40,247 nt of DNA from NCBI GenBank assembly GCA_014730235.1, contig WJIO01000446.1:1-40247 (forward strand). The letters run 5' to 3'. This DNA is from Candidatus Poribacteria bacterium. GTDB lineage: Bacteria > Poribacteria > DTPJ01 > WJIO01. Of this stretch, positions 25,730 to 34,781 are shown one piece after another. The notes under the pieces were generated by a model. It saw only the letters and a program-made list of their open reading frames with translations. It was not told where the DNA came from and did not search any database. Both the position numbers and the translations under genes were made by a program. Each line of letters starts with the position of its first letter. The first letter of the stretch is position 1.

Positions 25730-25868
25730 GGTTCTTCCGGGTTTGGTGTGGAAATATTGAAAAATTTTCTAATCATGTCATTCCTGCGAAAGCAGGAATG
25801 ACAAACAGAGGATATTTTCCCTTATTTAGAATATGTTTAATCATTTCCACATTCAAGTCGGATGAGCT
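25730..25868. mobile_element. MITE-like element, copy 6, with perfect TSD, abutting the sulfatase start
   Basis: 139 bp. The left end GGTTCTTCCGGGTTTGGTGT and right end TTCAAGTCGGATGAGCT are diverged inverted repeats; the core palindrome is intact at 25776-25803. The flanking 8-mers are identical: ATAAATCT at 25722-25729 and 25869-25876. The left duplication overlaps the sulfatase start codon (25721-25723), so the element separated that gene from its original upstream region. The right flank continues as AT-rich DNA to the FAD oxidoreductase stop. Confidence 0.85.
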
Positions 25869-25942
25869 ATAAATCTTAAATTAAAGAATAGTAAACGGAT
25901 AAAATATTTCTATTAATCCTTGTAAATCCGAGGCTTTTAATC

Positions 25943-27142
25943 CTAAATATTTCCAACATCAAGCAGGAAGTTTCTTCTCAAAAGCTCGTTCTGTAAATCC
26001 GTAATATCCAGCATATCCGGCGTGGTATCATTATCAACAGCCATAGAAGCGGCAACGCCTGCTGTTTCGCCGGTATGGGCGGCGGCCTGGATAACTCGCA
26101 TTACCTCCCATGACTCGCCTTCTGTGGAGATACACCTTCCGGCAGCCAGTAAACCTTTTACCTTTTGAGGAACCAGGGTGTAGTATGGAACTTCCCACAC
26201 ATCCCGGCCGCCCCGCCAGTCGGCCACCATGCCAACGCAGTCGTCGAAATGCCTGTAAAAATCAACGTTTCTCAGGGTTTTGATACCGTCTATACGCCTG
26301 GTGGTGCGGAACTGGGCCATTGACGGTAGAGTCATGGGAAAGATGTCCTTCCTTCCCGATTCACCCCGTTTTGACTGCTCTTTTTCGTAGAATTCCCGCA
26401 TCAGCTTCCGGCCATGAAGGACAAACTCCGATACTTCCCGGCCGTCTGTGCCGCTGTATTTTTTCATACCTTCCGGCATGCCCTCGCCGGTGTTGCTTCC
26501 GCCCAATCGCCTATCCCAGTTGAGCTTTGCGCCGGAGTTTTCGCTGACGGCTTCTTCTGCCTTATCCAGGGATGCTTCCATCCACCATATAGACATCCAG
26601 TTGTCCTGTTCCACACAGGGCGCGCCTGCCCTGTAAGCCACATCCGCGTCGCCGGTGGCATCAATCACACATCCGGCCTTCAGCAATCCCCTTCCACTTT
26701 TGTTTTCTACCTCTACACCGGTGATCCTGTCTCTGTCCATTACACAGTCGCACACCAGCGTATCCAGCCACAATTCCACGCCGGAATCCATCAGGACTTT
26801 ATCCAGAGCCAGGGTAAAGGCCGCGGGTGAAAATCGGGTCATGTATCGGGATCGGGTTTCTGGATTATTCCAGTCATGGGGAATATCGCCAGGGCCGTAT
26901 TTTATGCTCTCAAGCAGTAACTCTTCGGCGATTCCAAAAGTAACCTGATTACCCCTGCTATCACTCAGAGGTAAATAGACAATGATCAGTCCAGTGGTAG
27001 CCAGTCCGCCGAAAAAAATAGTCTTTTCCACCAGGACAGTCTTTTTACCCATCCGGGCTGAAGCCAGAGCCGCCGCAACGCCGGCAATTCCACCGCCGGC
27101 CACCAGCACATCATATTCCCTCGTATATTTTATCCCGCTCAT
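25943..27142 (-). CDS. FAD-dependent oxidoreductase (FAD/NAD-binding, PF12831-like)
   Basis: 399 residues from the Met at 27142. An alternative start 21 bp upstream overlaps the neighbouring gene and adds only MVWWSIN. The dinucleotide fold VLVAGGGIAGVAAALASARMG (about 13-33) is followed by VLVEK and FFGGLATTG, and by CVIDATGDADVAYRAGAPC, all typical of the FAD-dependent oxidoreductases often found in glycan-degradation loci. The reaction is not established for most of these. The gene begins 2 bp after the stop codon of the propeller gene, so translation is probably coupled. It is the last gene of the GH95-propeller-oxidoreductase operon. Confidence 0.85.
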   Translation of the reverse strand: MSGIKYTREYDVLVAGGGIAGVAAALASARMGKKTVLVEKTIFFGGLATTGLIIVYLPLSDSRGNQVTFGIAEELLLESIKYGPGDIPHDWNNPETRSRYMTRFSPAAFTLALDKVLMDSGVELWLDTLVCDCVMDRDRITGVEVENKSGRGLLKAGCVIDATGDADVAYRAGAPCVEQDNWMSIWWMEASLDKAEEAVSENSGAKLNWDRRLGGSNTGEGMPEGMKKYSGTDGREVSEFVLHGRKLMREFYEKEQSKRGESGRKDIFPMTLPSMAQFRTTRRIDGIKTLRNVDFYRHFDDCVGMVADWRGGRDVWEVPYYTLVPQKVKGLLAAGRCISTEGESWEVMRVIQAAAHTGETAGVAASMAVDNDTTPDMLDITDLQNELLRRNFLLDVGNI

Positions 27143-27144
27143 AT

Positions 27145-28047
27145 TTATACTCCACCAGACCATTCCCAGTTTACCAGATCATGACTCCAGGCCAGAGCTA
27201 AACTGGCCCGACCATGAGTTTCCCTGGGTTGTATGTCATTTGAAACAGAACCGTGAAAAAACATCACATACCTGCCGATTTCCGGCTGATCCCGCAGATC
27301 AAGCACATGCCCGGCCGTTAAACGCCCCGCTGCCCAGGGCCAATCCTTTTGACCTAATATAATAAGACCGTGATCCGTCCAGTTTATCAGGTCTTTTGAC
27401 TTTTTAACCCCTATTCCATTAGACGGTGAATGGAACATGATATATTCTTCTTTTTCCACCAGAATACACACATTTTCACCGGCTTTTACATTGCCAAAAT
27501 AAGTCCATGTCTTAAAATCATGGGTATATGAAATACTGGCCCCGTTCTGTTTGTAAAAACACCACCATTTGCTTTTATCATCCTTATCCTGAATCAGGTA
27601 GGGATCAATCATCCTGCCCATTTTATCCACCGGCACATCAGGGCCTTTTACCATCATTATCTCAGGTTCTTCCCAGTGGATCAGGTCATTGCTTTTCATG
27701 GTAAATATACGGGCAGTCTGGTCTCCAAAAGGCTGATTTTCCGGCGTAGGATAGGTTTGCAGGCATATCATCCATTTATTATCATACATTATGATGTTTC
27801 CCGGGCTGGAGTAGTTCAGCAGTTGGTCTCTGGGAGTCAATATCACCGGATCAGTCCAGTTTACCAGATCGGCACTCTGAGTCATTCCGGTATATATAAA
27901 ATAACGGCCATCTTTCTCAATATGCACCTGGGTATGGTAAACCCGGAATACGCCGTTATGATAATGTCCCACCGGATCGCGATAAGCCGTAACTTCATCG
28001 CCATGCAAAAAAACCGGTTCTTTTATCCTTGACCATTGGATTTCCAC
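27145..28047 (-). CDS. Five-bladed beta-propeller glycoside hydrolase-like protein (GH32/43/68 superfamily)
   Basis: 300 residues from a GTG at 28047 with AAGGAG 6 nt upstream; a longer form from a GTG at 28083 overlaps the fucosidase gene by 11 bp and is less likely. Repeating blade motifs such as SADLVNWTDP, SNDLIHWEEP, SKDLINWTDHG and SHDLVNWEW mark the GH43/GH32-type propeller. DPYLIQDKDDKSKWWCFYK would carry one of the acidic catalytic positions. There is no signal peptide. The substrate is not evident; it is sandwiched between a fucosidase and an oxidoreductase gene. Confidence 0.75.
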   Translation of the reverse strand: MEIQWSRIKEPVFLHGDEVTAYRDPVGHYHNGVFRVYHTQVHIEKDGRYFIYTGMTQSADLVNWTDPVILTPRDQLLNYSSPGNIIMYDNKWMICLQTYPTPENQPFGDQTARIFTMKSNDLIHWEEPEIMMVKGPDVPVDKMGRMIDPYLIQDKDDKSKWWCFYKQNGASISYTHDFKTWTYFGNVKAGENVCILVEKEEYIMFHSPSNGIGVKKSKDLINWTDHGLIILGQKDWPWAAGRLTAGHVLDLRDQPEIGRYVMFFHGSVSNDIQPRETHGRASLALAWSHDLVNWEWSGGV

Positions 28048-28072
28048 TTTAAACTCCTTCAAGACAAACGGA

Positions 28073-30442
28073 TCACTGATCACGAATTACCGTATAAACT
28101 TCATCCGGCTTAGTATCAAATTCAATAACAAAGGTTTCCAACATTTCCGGCTTTTTAATGGCTGAAGGATCAGCCATTACCATTGCTGGAACTTCCTGGC
28201 CTTTGCAAAGCCTGTTGGGATTATCGCCTTCTGCGGTTTTTGTTTTCACTCCCGAAACTGGCACAGATGCCCTTAGTCTGCATATACCGCCCAACTTTGA
28301 CTTTATCTCGGCTTTGGCCAGCTTGCCGTCATGCCATTCCATATTCACTACAAAGCCACCCCGGGCGCAGAGACCTTTGACTGAACCATCAGACCATGCC
28401 TCAGGCAGAGCCGGTAAGAGATGTATATCACCGGCATGGCTTTGCAACAGCATCTCCGCAATTCCGGCACATCCGCCGAAATTGCCGTCAATCTGGAACG
28501 GGGGATGGTTATCAAACATATTGGTAAGAGTGGATTTGCTTAACAGGGCTTTGATGTTCTCATAAGCCTCGTTACCTTCTTCCAGCCGGGCCATGAAGTT
28601 TATTATCCATGCACGACTCCATCCGGTATGCCCTCCGCCATGAGCCAGTCTGTAGTCAATAGTATTCCTTATAGCTGCTGCCAGTTCCGGCGTTTTCCGA
28701 AGTGTTATCTGCCTTCCGGGGTGCAGTCCAAAGACGTGGGATACATGACGATGCCCGGGTTCTGGTTCTTCAAATTCTTCAGGCCATTCCTGCAAACGCC
28801 CATCACTGCCGATTTTCATGGGGGATAATCTTGATCTTTTCTCTTTTAATTCTTCCATAAAATCGGTTTCTATGTCAAGAATTTCGCAGGCTTCAATGCA
28901 GTTGCTGAACAAGTCGAAAATAATCTGGTGATCCATAGTTGGGCCCATGGTTAGACTTGCAGTTTCACCATCAGGAGTTTTAAAGCGGTTTTCCGGGGAT
29001 GTAGATGGCCCTGATACCAGATAGCCAGTATCAGGATGCTCCACCAGAAAGTCCAGAAAGAACTCAGCAGCCTCCTTCATTATTGGAAACGCCCGGTTAC
29101 GCAGAAATTCCGCGTCACCCGTATAGAGGTAATGTTCCCAGAGATGCTGGCAGCTCCACGACGCGCCATGAGGCCACATGCCATATACGGTGTTTCCGAT
29201 GGCGCTGGTAAAAAACCATGCGTCGGTTGTATGATGGGCCACAAAACCTCTGCATCCGTAAGTGTTTTTTGCTGTTATACGTCCTCTGGAGCGCAGAGAG
29301 TCTATCAGATGGAAAAAGGGATTATGACATTCGCTCAGGTTGCATAATTCTGCTGGCCAGTAATTCATCTGGATATTTATATTAATATGATAGTCGGAAT
29401 TCCAGGGAGGCTTTAAGCCGTCAGCCCATATTCCCTGTAAGTTTGCAGGCATACAGCCGGGTCTGGAACTGCTGATTAGCAGGTATCTCCCGAACTGGAA
29501 ATACTGCTCTATAAGCTGTAAATCTTCCTCTTCGTTCTTTATCGCTTCCAGACGCTGGTCTGTGGGAGTATCGCTTTTATCAGTGGCTTTCAGATCAATA
29601 TCAACCTTTCGGAACAGCTTTTGATGTTCCTTTATATGGTCTTCTTTCATGATTTTGTAGTTTTTTACGGACAATTCGTTTATACGCTCTTCACAGATTT
29701 CTGAGGGATCGCCATCCCGGTAGTTTGTGGCAGCTACAAGGATAATGGTAACGGAATTGGCCCTTTCTATGCTGAAAGAATGGTCATCGTTTTCTGTAAG
29801 GGTTCCGCCTTCGGGAATCACCTGAAGACGGGCTTCAAATTCAACGCCGTTGCCGTTTCCTGCATGGCCTTTCATTGTTATTACATCTACGTTGCTTATC
29901 TCCACACTGGCATCCACAGGCCGGGACATGGAGGCGTCAAAGTTCAGGGAAGCGTATTTACTACCCTCAACATAGAAAACAAGGACGTTATCAACAGCGC
30001 TGGAAAAGGCTTCCCTGGTGTATGATATATCGTCTATTTTGTATGTAGTTTTTACTATTGCTGTATCCAGATCCAGTTCCCGCTTGTAGTCTTCAACTTC
30101 TTCATGGTCATGGAAGGATAAATTTAAGTCTCCCAGGGTCTGATATGTGTGGACACCGCCCTCTATGCGTAAACCCATTATCTTTTCCTGAACCAGTTTT
30201 TCACCCTCTACATATTTACCCTCAAAAAGTAATTTACGGGCTTCGTCCAGGTATTTTGCTGCGTCGGTTTTGTCTCTATCAATCGGACTTCCTGTCCACA
30301 GGGAATCCTCGTTAAGCTGTAGTCGTTCCTGCTGAATCCCGCCAAAGACCATTGCTCCTAAGCGGCCGTTGCCTATAGGTAGGGCTTCTACCCATTCTTT
30401 GGCAGGTTGTTTGTACCATAGTTTTAGTTTTTCATAAGGCAT
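28073..30442 (-). CDS. GH95 family alpha-L-fucosidase
   Basis: 789 residues, the normal length for GH95. The N-terminal beta-sandwich begins [21 protein letters not shown], with [13 protein letters not shown]. The (alpha/alpha)6 barrel has [19 protein letters not shown] and [12 protein letters not shown], whose asparagines activate the water, and [11 protein letters not shown], whose Glu corresponds to the catalytic acid of characterised GH95 enzymes. It removes fucose (some members galactose) by inversion. No signal peptide is seen, so it may act in the cytoplasm on imported oligosaccharides or be exported by an unrecognised route. GGAGA precedes the ATG. It heads a three-gene operon. Confidence 0.92.
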   Translation of the reverse strand: MPYEKLKLWYKQPAKEWVEALPIGNGRLGAMVFGGIQQERLQLNEDSLWTGSPIDRDKTDAAKYLDEARKLLFEGKYVEGEKLVQEKIMGLRIEGGVHTYQTLGDLNLSFHDHEEVEDYKRELDLDTAIVKTTYKIDDISYTREAFSSAVDNVLVFYVEGSKYASLNFDASMSRPVDASVEISNVDVITMKGHAGNGNGVEFEARLQVIPEGGTLTENDDHSFSIERANSVTIILVAATNYRDGDPSEICEERINELSVKNYKIMKEDHIKEHQKLFRKVDIDLKATDKSDTPTDQRLEAIKNEEEDLQLIEQYFQFGRYLLISSSRPGCMPANLQGIWADGLKPPWNSDYHININIQMNYWPAELCNLSECHNPFFHLIDSLRSRGRITAKNTYGCRGFVAHHTTDAWFFTSAIGNTVYGMWPHGASWSCQHLWEHYLYTGDAEFLRNRAFPIMKEAAEFFLDFLVEHPDTGYLVSGPSTSPENRFKTPDGETASLTMGPTMDHQIIFDLFSNCIEACEILDIETDFMEELKEKRSRLSPMKIGSDGRLQEWPEEFEEPEPGHRHVSHVFGLHPGRQITLRKTPELAAAIRNTIDYRLAHGGGHTGWSRAWIINFMARLEEGNEAYENIKALLSKSTLTNMFDNHPPFQIDGNFGGCAGIAEMLLQSHAGDIHLLPALPEAWSDGSVKGLCARGGFVVNMEWHDGKLAKAEIKSKLGGICRLRASVPVSGVKTKTAEGDNPNRLCKGQEVPAMVMADPSAIKKPEMLETFVIEFDTKPDEVYTVIRDQ

Positions 30443-30513
30443 ATAATTATTTCTCCATTTTTTGGTAATAAGTAAAGAATATGTCGATCCATCGGGAGTC
30501 GCATTATTTATTT

Positions 30514-30600
30514 GGTTCTTCCGGGTTTAGTGTGGTAATAATTTGAAAATGCTCTCAGCTTGTCATTCCTGCTTTTGCAGGAATGACAAGCAAAGTAGTT
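30514..30600. mobile_element. MITE-like element, copy 7 (left half, arm B)
   Basis: The left terminus GGTTCTTCCGGGTTTAGTGT is the best consensus end in the window, followed by arm B and an intact palindrome core (TGTCATTCCTGCTTTTGCAGGAATGACA). The right terminus is missing; the sequence runs into unrelated imperfect repeats at 30620. No target duplication is recognisable. Confidence 0.75.
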
Positions 30601-30619
30601 TTTTCTGTTGTGCTGTAAA

Positions 30620-30749
30620 TCTCCCTTTGGGAAAGGGGGACTTGCAGAAGCGCTTATATCAATGTTTTACAACCTTTATGCAATAAAAACCCCACCTCTC
30701 ACAGCCTTTGAAAGGGGATCTTGTAAAATCTCTTATAACATTGTGTAAT
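30620..30749. repeat. Two diverged tandem copies of a roughly 50-bp repeat
   Basis: Unit 1 (about 30620-30670: CCCTTTGGGAAAGGGGGACTT ... CGCTTATATCAATGTTTTAC) and unit 2 (about 30697-30749: GCCTTTGAAAGGGGATCTT ... CTCTTATAACATTGTGTAAT) are similar in order and sequence. No coding potential is seen. With copy 7 it fills the 318-bp gap between the fucosidase gene and the small membrane protein gene. Confidence 0.5.
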
Positions 30750-30760
30750 TATCTTCATTT

Positions 30761-30970
30761 CTATTTTCCTATAATCCCAACTGTCATTAAGATCCCAAAA
30801 ACAATGATGATGACTCCTATAACCTGATAAAACCTGTGCACATTCTCCCCCCACAGTATTCTTGAACGAGCAACCAAAAGCCTGTAAATTATGAAATCAC
30901 TTTTTTTAAGGCTGCTGATTAGCATAAAAGTGCCAACCAGAATCATTAATATTCCCCATATTATTTTCAT
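30761..30970 (-). CDS. Small membrane protein, two predicted helices, unknown function
   Basis: 69 residues. Helix 1 (about 3-20, IIWGILMILVGTFMLISS) and helix 2 (about 49-67, VIGVIIIVFGILMTVGIIG) are separated by a basic loop with RLLVARSRILWGE. I do not recognise the family. It starts 22 bp downstream of the DUF4832 gene stop on the same strand and could be co-transcribed with it. The ribosome site is weak, with AAAGAAA well upstream, and the reading frame is short, so its reality is likely but not certain. Confidence 0.55.
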   Translation of the reverse strand: MKIIWGILMILVGTFMLISSLKKSDFIIYRLLVARSRILWGENVHRFYQVIGVIIIVFGILMTVGIIGK

Positions 30971-30992
30971 TTTATTTATTTATTTCTTTCTT

Positions 30993-32786
30993 CTACAGTT
31001 TTTTATTAAATTTGGTTTTTCCTGATGGTAAAACTTCCAGTGTACCTGTATTAATACGCCTGTCAGGATCACCTTTGTCCGGTTTCATTCTTTCATTATT
31101 TTGCCCTGCGCGTTCTGGAATCCAGAGGCCTATTTTTACATGATATTTTTTACCCTTTACTTCTTCGGGTATATTGAAGGCAAAGCCGAGATTTACCTCA
31201 CCTTCCATCTGGAATTTTCCCTTCGCTGATTCAACGGGATAACCGAAGAATTTTATTTCATTATTATGCTCAAAATGACAGAAGGGAGTTACACCGGGGG
31301 GAAGCTGGTGATGTATAATCCATTTTACCGGCAGGAAAGATTTATCACCTATTTCACCTACTTTTACAGCATAATCACCTGTAATGTTTATAACGCCTAG
31401 TTTGTAACGACGTTCTCCGTCGTTATTCGGTAGTGGTAAAGCAATTTTTGGAGTTCCTGTTATGTTTCCTACGGATATGTAGACATCATACTGACCGGGA
31501 TTTAGCTGGAAGGGCAAAAGAAAGCTTTTGCTCTGAGCTTTTGATTCTGTCTGATCCCGGGGGCCAACAGGCAGGAATGATATATTGAAATCCTGATCCA
31601 CAAAAAGCCCAACTATACCGCCTTTTGAATCCTTGAACGTAACGGCGGGGTAACCGCCGTTATAACAGGGTGCAACTCCGGCGTTTCGCCATTGGGCGGA
31701 GAATTTAAATGGCTCTCTATCCTTTATTTTTGCAGGCCATAATGCTTTAAGAAGCTGTATTCGGTATCCCAGGCGCATGTTGATTTGCTGGACTAATTCC
31801 TCGTTTTCGTTCAGAAATTCCCTGGGCCACCAGTGGATAGAGGCGTAACTGGCGTGATATTCTTCCACCGCTTTCAGGTAAAGATGACCGTCCTCCCAGC
31901 ATCCCCGGGCTTTTGATCCTCCGTAGTGTTCGCTTTCCAGTATGACCGGAAGATTGGGCCAGAAATCCTGGGCCATATTAGCATGGAAATAAGCCCTTTC
32001 CTTTGCCTGTACCAGTATACTGTCATCTCTAAGTGTCAGACCTTTTTCCAATGCATAGTCTATGACGGCATTGTCCTGGGAGGAAAAATCGTCGTTGGCG
32101 GCAATGAGGGTATTTCTGAAGTGTTTCAGATGAATATCTATATGCTTTTTGAGGGTTTCCGCGGAGTATTTAAGCCGGGTACTGGCTCCGGTGTGTCCTT
32201 CACCCCAAACGCCGAAAGAGCCTACGTCAATAAAGGCTACTTCCGGGTTGCCGTCGTATCTCTCAGCTACTGCCTTAAGGAAATTGTCCAGCTTATCAAG
32301 GAATATGGTGTCATTGTAATCAGGCTCCCAGTAGGGACCGTCCTCAACAACGCCGTCACCGGGGCGGAAATTATAACCTTTGGCTCCGGCTTTTTGCACC
32401 CATTCGGGTGTTGCATAGCGCATCCATGACTCAGAACAGGACAAGCGAAGGGCTATCTGTTTTCCTTTTGTCACCCAACGTTGGGCAGGAGTGTCCAGCA
32501 CCGACCAGTTGAACTGCCCCTCCTGCGGCTCGATGTATGACCAAGGGATGCGAAGGTAAATAACCGTTAATCCGGGATAATCGTCAACAGTATCCGATGG
32601 CTCAAGGCGAGATCCATAATGGGCGGGAACGTTGTCGTAATAATGGAGCACCCATCCCATATAGGGATTTTCCAGGGGTTCATTGGTGTCATGGGGTTCT
32701 ATAGTTATTATTTCATTGCATAAGGCATTTCTGGGTATAAAAGCCATAAGTATGGAAAATATTATTATGAAGATGAATATGCTCAT
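30993..32786 (-). CDS. Exported DUF4832 (glycoside hydrolase-like TIM barrel) protein
   Basis: 597 residues with an N-terminal signal peptide (about 1-23, ending NALC). A (beta/alpha)8-like domain follows: ENPYMGW (39-45), RIPWSYIEPQEGQFNWS (79-95), which resembles GH42/GH5-type barrels, and VGSFGVWGEGHTG with Glu196 as a candidate catalytic acid. The C-terminal DUF4832 beta domain begins near NMRLGYRIQLLKALWP and contains QWRNAGVAPCY. A second-barrel Glu lies in LESEHYGG. The probable role is polysaccharide binding or hydrolysis outside the cytoplasm; no activity can be assigned. AAGGAAG precedes the ATG. Confidence 0.8.
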   Translation of the reverse strand: MSIFIFIIIFSILMAFIPRNALCNEIITIEPHDTNEPLENPYMGWVLHYYDNVPAHYGSRLEPSDTVDDYPGLTVIYLRIPWSYIEPQEGQFNWSVLDTPAQRWVTKGKQIALRLSCSESWMRYATPEWVQKAGAKGYNFRPGDGVVEDGPYWEPDYNDTIFLDKLDNFLKAVAERYDGNPEVAFIDVGSFGVWGEGHTGASTRLKYSAETLKKHIDIHLKHFRNTLIAANDDFSSQDNAVIDYALEKGLTLRDDSILVQAKERAYFHANMAQDFWPNLPVILESEHYGGSKARGCWEDGHLYLKAVEEYHASYASIHWWPREFLNENEELVQQINMRLGYRIQLLKALWPAKIKDREPFKFSAQWRNAGVAPCYNGGYPAVTFKDSKGGIVGLFVDQDFNISFLPVGPRDQTESKAQSKSFLLPFQLNPGQYDVYISVGNITGTPKIALPLPNNDGERRYKLGVINITGDYAVKVGEIGDKSFLPVKWIIHHQLPPGVTPFCHFEHNNEIKFFGYPVESAKGKFQMEGEVNLGFAFNIPEEVKGKKYHVKIGLWIPERAGQNNERMKPDKGDPDRRINTGTLEVLPSGKTKFNKKL

Positions 32787-32852
32787 AAAGACTCTTCCTT
32801 TTTGGTGTTGGATTTTGCAGACTCAAACCAACCTACAATTACAATCTTTATA

Positions 32853-34781
32853 TCACGTAGACTGGCGAAAATCCAGCCATGCGGGTGGTTTAAATTCTCT
32901 GCGCACCCTTTTACGGAGTTCATCATCAACGGCGATGTTTTCGGTTTTTGCTATTCGCTTTTCGTGCATCTCAAACCACAAATTGCTGAGAGTAACTTCA
33001 CCTTCCCGGACATCGGCCACTGATGGTTTGCTCAGGAGAATTTCTTCCACTCGATCCAGATCACCTTTTTTCATGGCTGCCCGGGCTTCCATGATGTTCA
33101 TCCTGCCGCGACTGCGGATTTCAGGAGATAGTTTATCCATAAAATTTAACATTTCCTCAGGACGACCGGAATCAATTAAGGCCTTGCAACATTCCAGGGC
33201 CAGACTGTATATATCCGGGGACATTTCTATCGCTTTTAACAGCAGATCAGCCGCTTCATCCATATTTTTGTTCCGCTTTGCCAAAACTGCCAGATTGCGA
33301 TAGGCCCAGGGCGAGGGATGGCGTTCCAGTGACTTCTGCCAGGCCTTCCCTGCTTTTTCAAAATTCTCCTGGCTGTAATACATGATTCCTAGATGCAGCC
33401 ATGAAAGCCAGTGGTCGCTGTGGAAATTTTTAACAGCTTTTTCCAGCATTTCCCGCCATTGGGCCTGGATCATCCATCCACCGGGCTTTTCCGTTGTTGA
33501 CATATCCGGCATTGAGCCGTCATTCAGCAGTTCAAGCCAGGGCTTTTGCTCTTCTGTAAGGGATTTATCATCAAAAATAAGGGAATCGGAACAAAAAGGT
33601 TTTTCACCATTCTTTTCCCTGCGGAGTCGTTCAAGAGCACCCCATCCCGATCCACGCTGGATGATCTCATCCGGCTTTTGATCCGCTATTCTGCCAGCAT
33701 ACGAATAAATCTGTTCCAATTTATCTGGAGGCATGACTTTTTTTAATTCAGCATCGACAGATTGATAGGCGATTTTCCAATCTTTACCATAGGCCGCGTC
33801 AGGGTTTGTCTGCATAAGACCATAGGCTTCCAGCCATGACCAGTCAGCCCTGGCCGGCATTTGCAAATATTCGGACTGGGTTCGGGCCAGGCCTGCCTGT
33901 ATTTCGATATAAGCCGATCCGGGTTGGGACAAAAACTCCTGCCAGTTTCTGCCTCCCTGTTCCATTCCCCACACAAATAGCTTTCTTCCCCTGAGTCTTT
34001 TTGTGGATGTCTGTATAAGTCCTCTTCCGCTTTTGTCCAGGGAAGTTATCCAGGGCTGCTGCTGCGGATCAATGCAGTAAAAGCAATCGGCAGAACGGTT
34101 AAAGTTGGTGGGATGGGACAGGTCAACACCGCCAGATACCGGGATGGGAACCAGATCCATATTGCTCTGATAACCATACTTGTAAGCCGATTCGGCAGGG
34201 ACAAGAATCCGTCCTCCGGGGATCTCCGGGACGGCCATGTTTGACCACCAATACATGGGGATTTCATGATCATGGGGGTTAATTATTCTCATCCTCAGAA
34301 ACAGGAAATCCGAATCATCAGGCAGAAATGCGTCAATTTGATATGTTGCCATGCGAAGCCTGTCCCATTCATACATCCTTAATACAGGCGTGCCATCATC
34401 CATTTTCAGATTAGCTACAAACACCGGAGAACAGGTGAAAACCGAATGACCGATTATGCCCATGTTCCATTCCACACCGCCGCTGAACCAGGCGTTTCTT
34501 ATGGCCAGGTTGCCGGGCTGGAAAACTGGATTCACATAAAGCAGTTCAGTTTCGGCTTTTTTGTGATAGAGAGACCAGAGTCGGCCTCCAAGCTCTATCA
34601 GAAAAGTAGCCCGGAGGAAATCATTTTCCAGCACAACGGTTTTAAATTCACGCTCAATTTTTTCCCGATCATAATCATCCTGAATACCGTAGGGTAAGCA
34701 TATATCCAGGGGAGGTAGGGGATTTTCGGGGCCCAGTCGGGCGGCTGGCATAATGTAAGTTTCTAATCTGAATTCACTCAT
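32853..34781 (-). CDS. DUF5107 protein with C-terminal TPR repeats
   Basis: 642 residues from the ATG at 34781. An upstream in-frame Met adds eight residues, but the chosen ATG has AAAGGA and forms an ATGA overlap with the stop codon of the LamG gene. The N-terminal half (LENDFLRATFLIELGGRLWSLYHK, VNPVFQPGNLAIRNAWFSGGVEWN) matches DUF5107, a galactose-mutarotase-like beta-sandwich. Residues about 450-560 form tetratricopeptide repeats (FEKAGKAWQKSLERHPS, MDEAADLLLKAIEMSPD). No signal peptide is seen. Proteins of this design occur in polysaccharide loci, but their reaction is unknown. Strict coupling to a LamG gene suggests a shared task. Confidence 0.82.
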   Translation of the reverse strand: MSEFRLETYIMPAARLGPENPLPPLDICLPYGIQDDYDREKIEREFKTVVLENDFLRATFLIELGGRLWSLYHKKAETELLYVNPVFQPGNLAIRNAWFSGGVEWNMGIIGHSVFTCSPVFVANLKMDDGTPVLRMYEWDRLRMATYQIDAFLPDDSDFLFLRMRIINPHDHEIPMYWWSNMAVPEIPGGRILVPAESAYKYGYQSNMDLVPIPVSGGVDLSHPTNFNRSADCFYCIDPQQQPWITSLDKSGRGLIQTSTKRLRGRKLFVWGMEQGGRNWQEFLSQPGSAYIEIQAGLARTQSEYLQMPARADWSWLEAYGLMQTNPDAAYGKDWKIAYQSVDAELKKVMPPDKLEQIYSYAGRIADQKPDEIIQRGSGWGALERLRREKNGEKPFCSDSLIFDDKSLTEEQKPWLELLNDGSMPDMSTTEKPGGWMIQAQWREMLEKAVKNFHSDHWLSWLHLGIMYYSQENFEKAGKAWQKSLERHPSPWAYRNLAVLAKRNKNMDEAADLLLKAIEMSPDIYSLALECCKALIDSGRPEEMLNFMDKLSPEIRSRGRMNIMEARAAMKKGDLDRVEEILLSKPSVADVREGEVTLSNLWFEMHEKRIAKTENIAVDDELRKRVRREFKPPAWLDFRQST

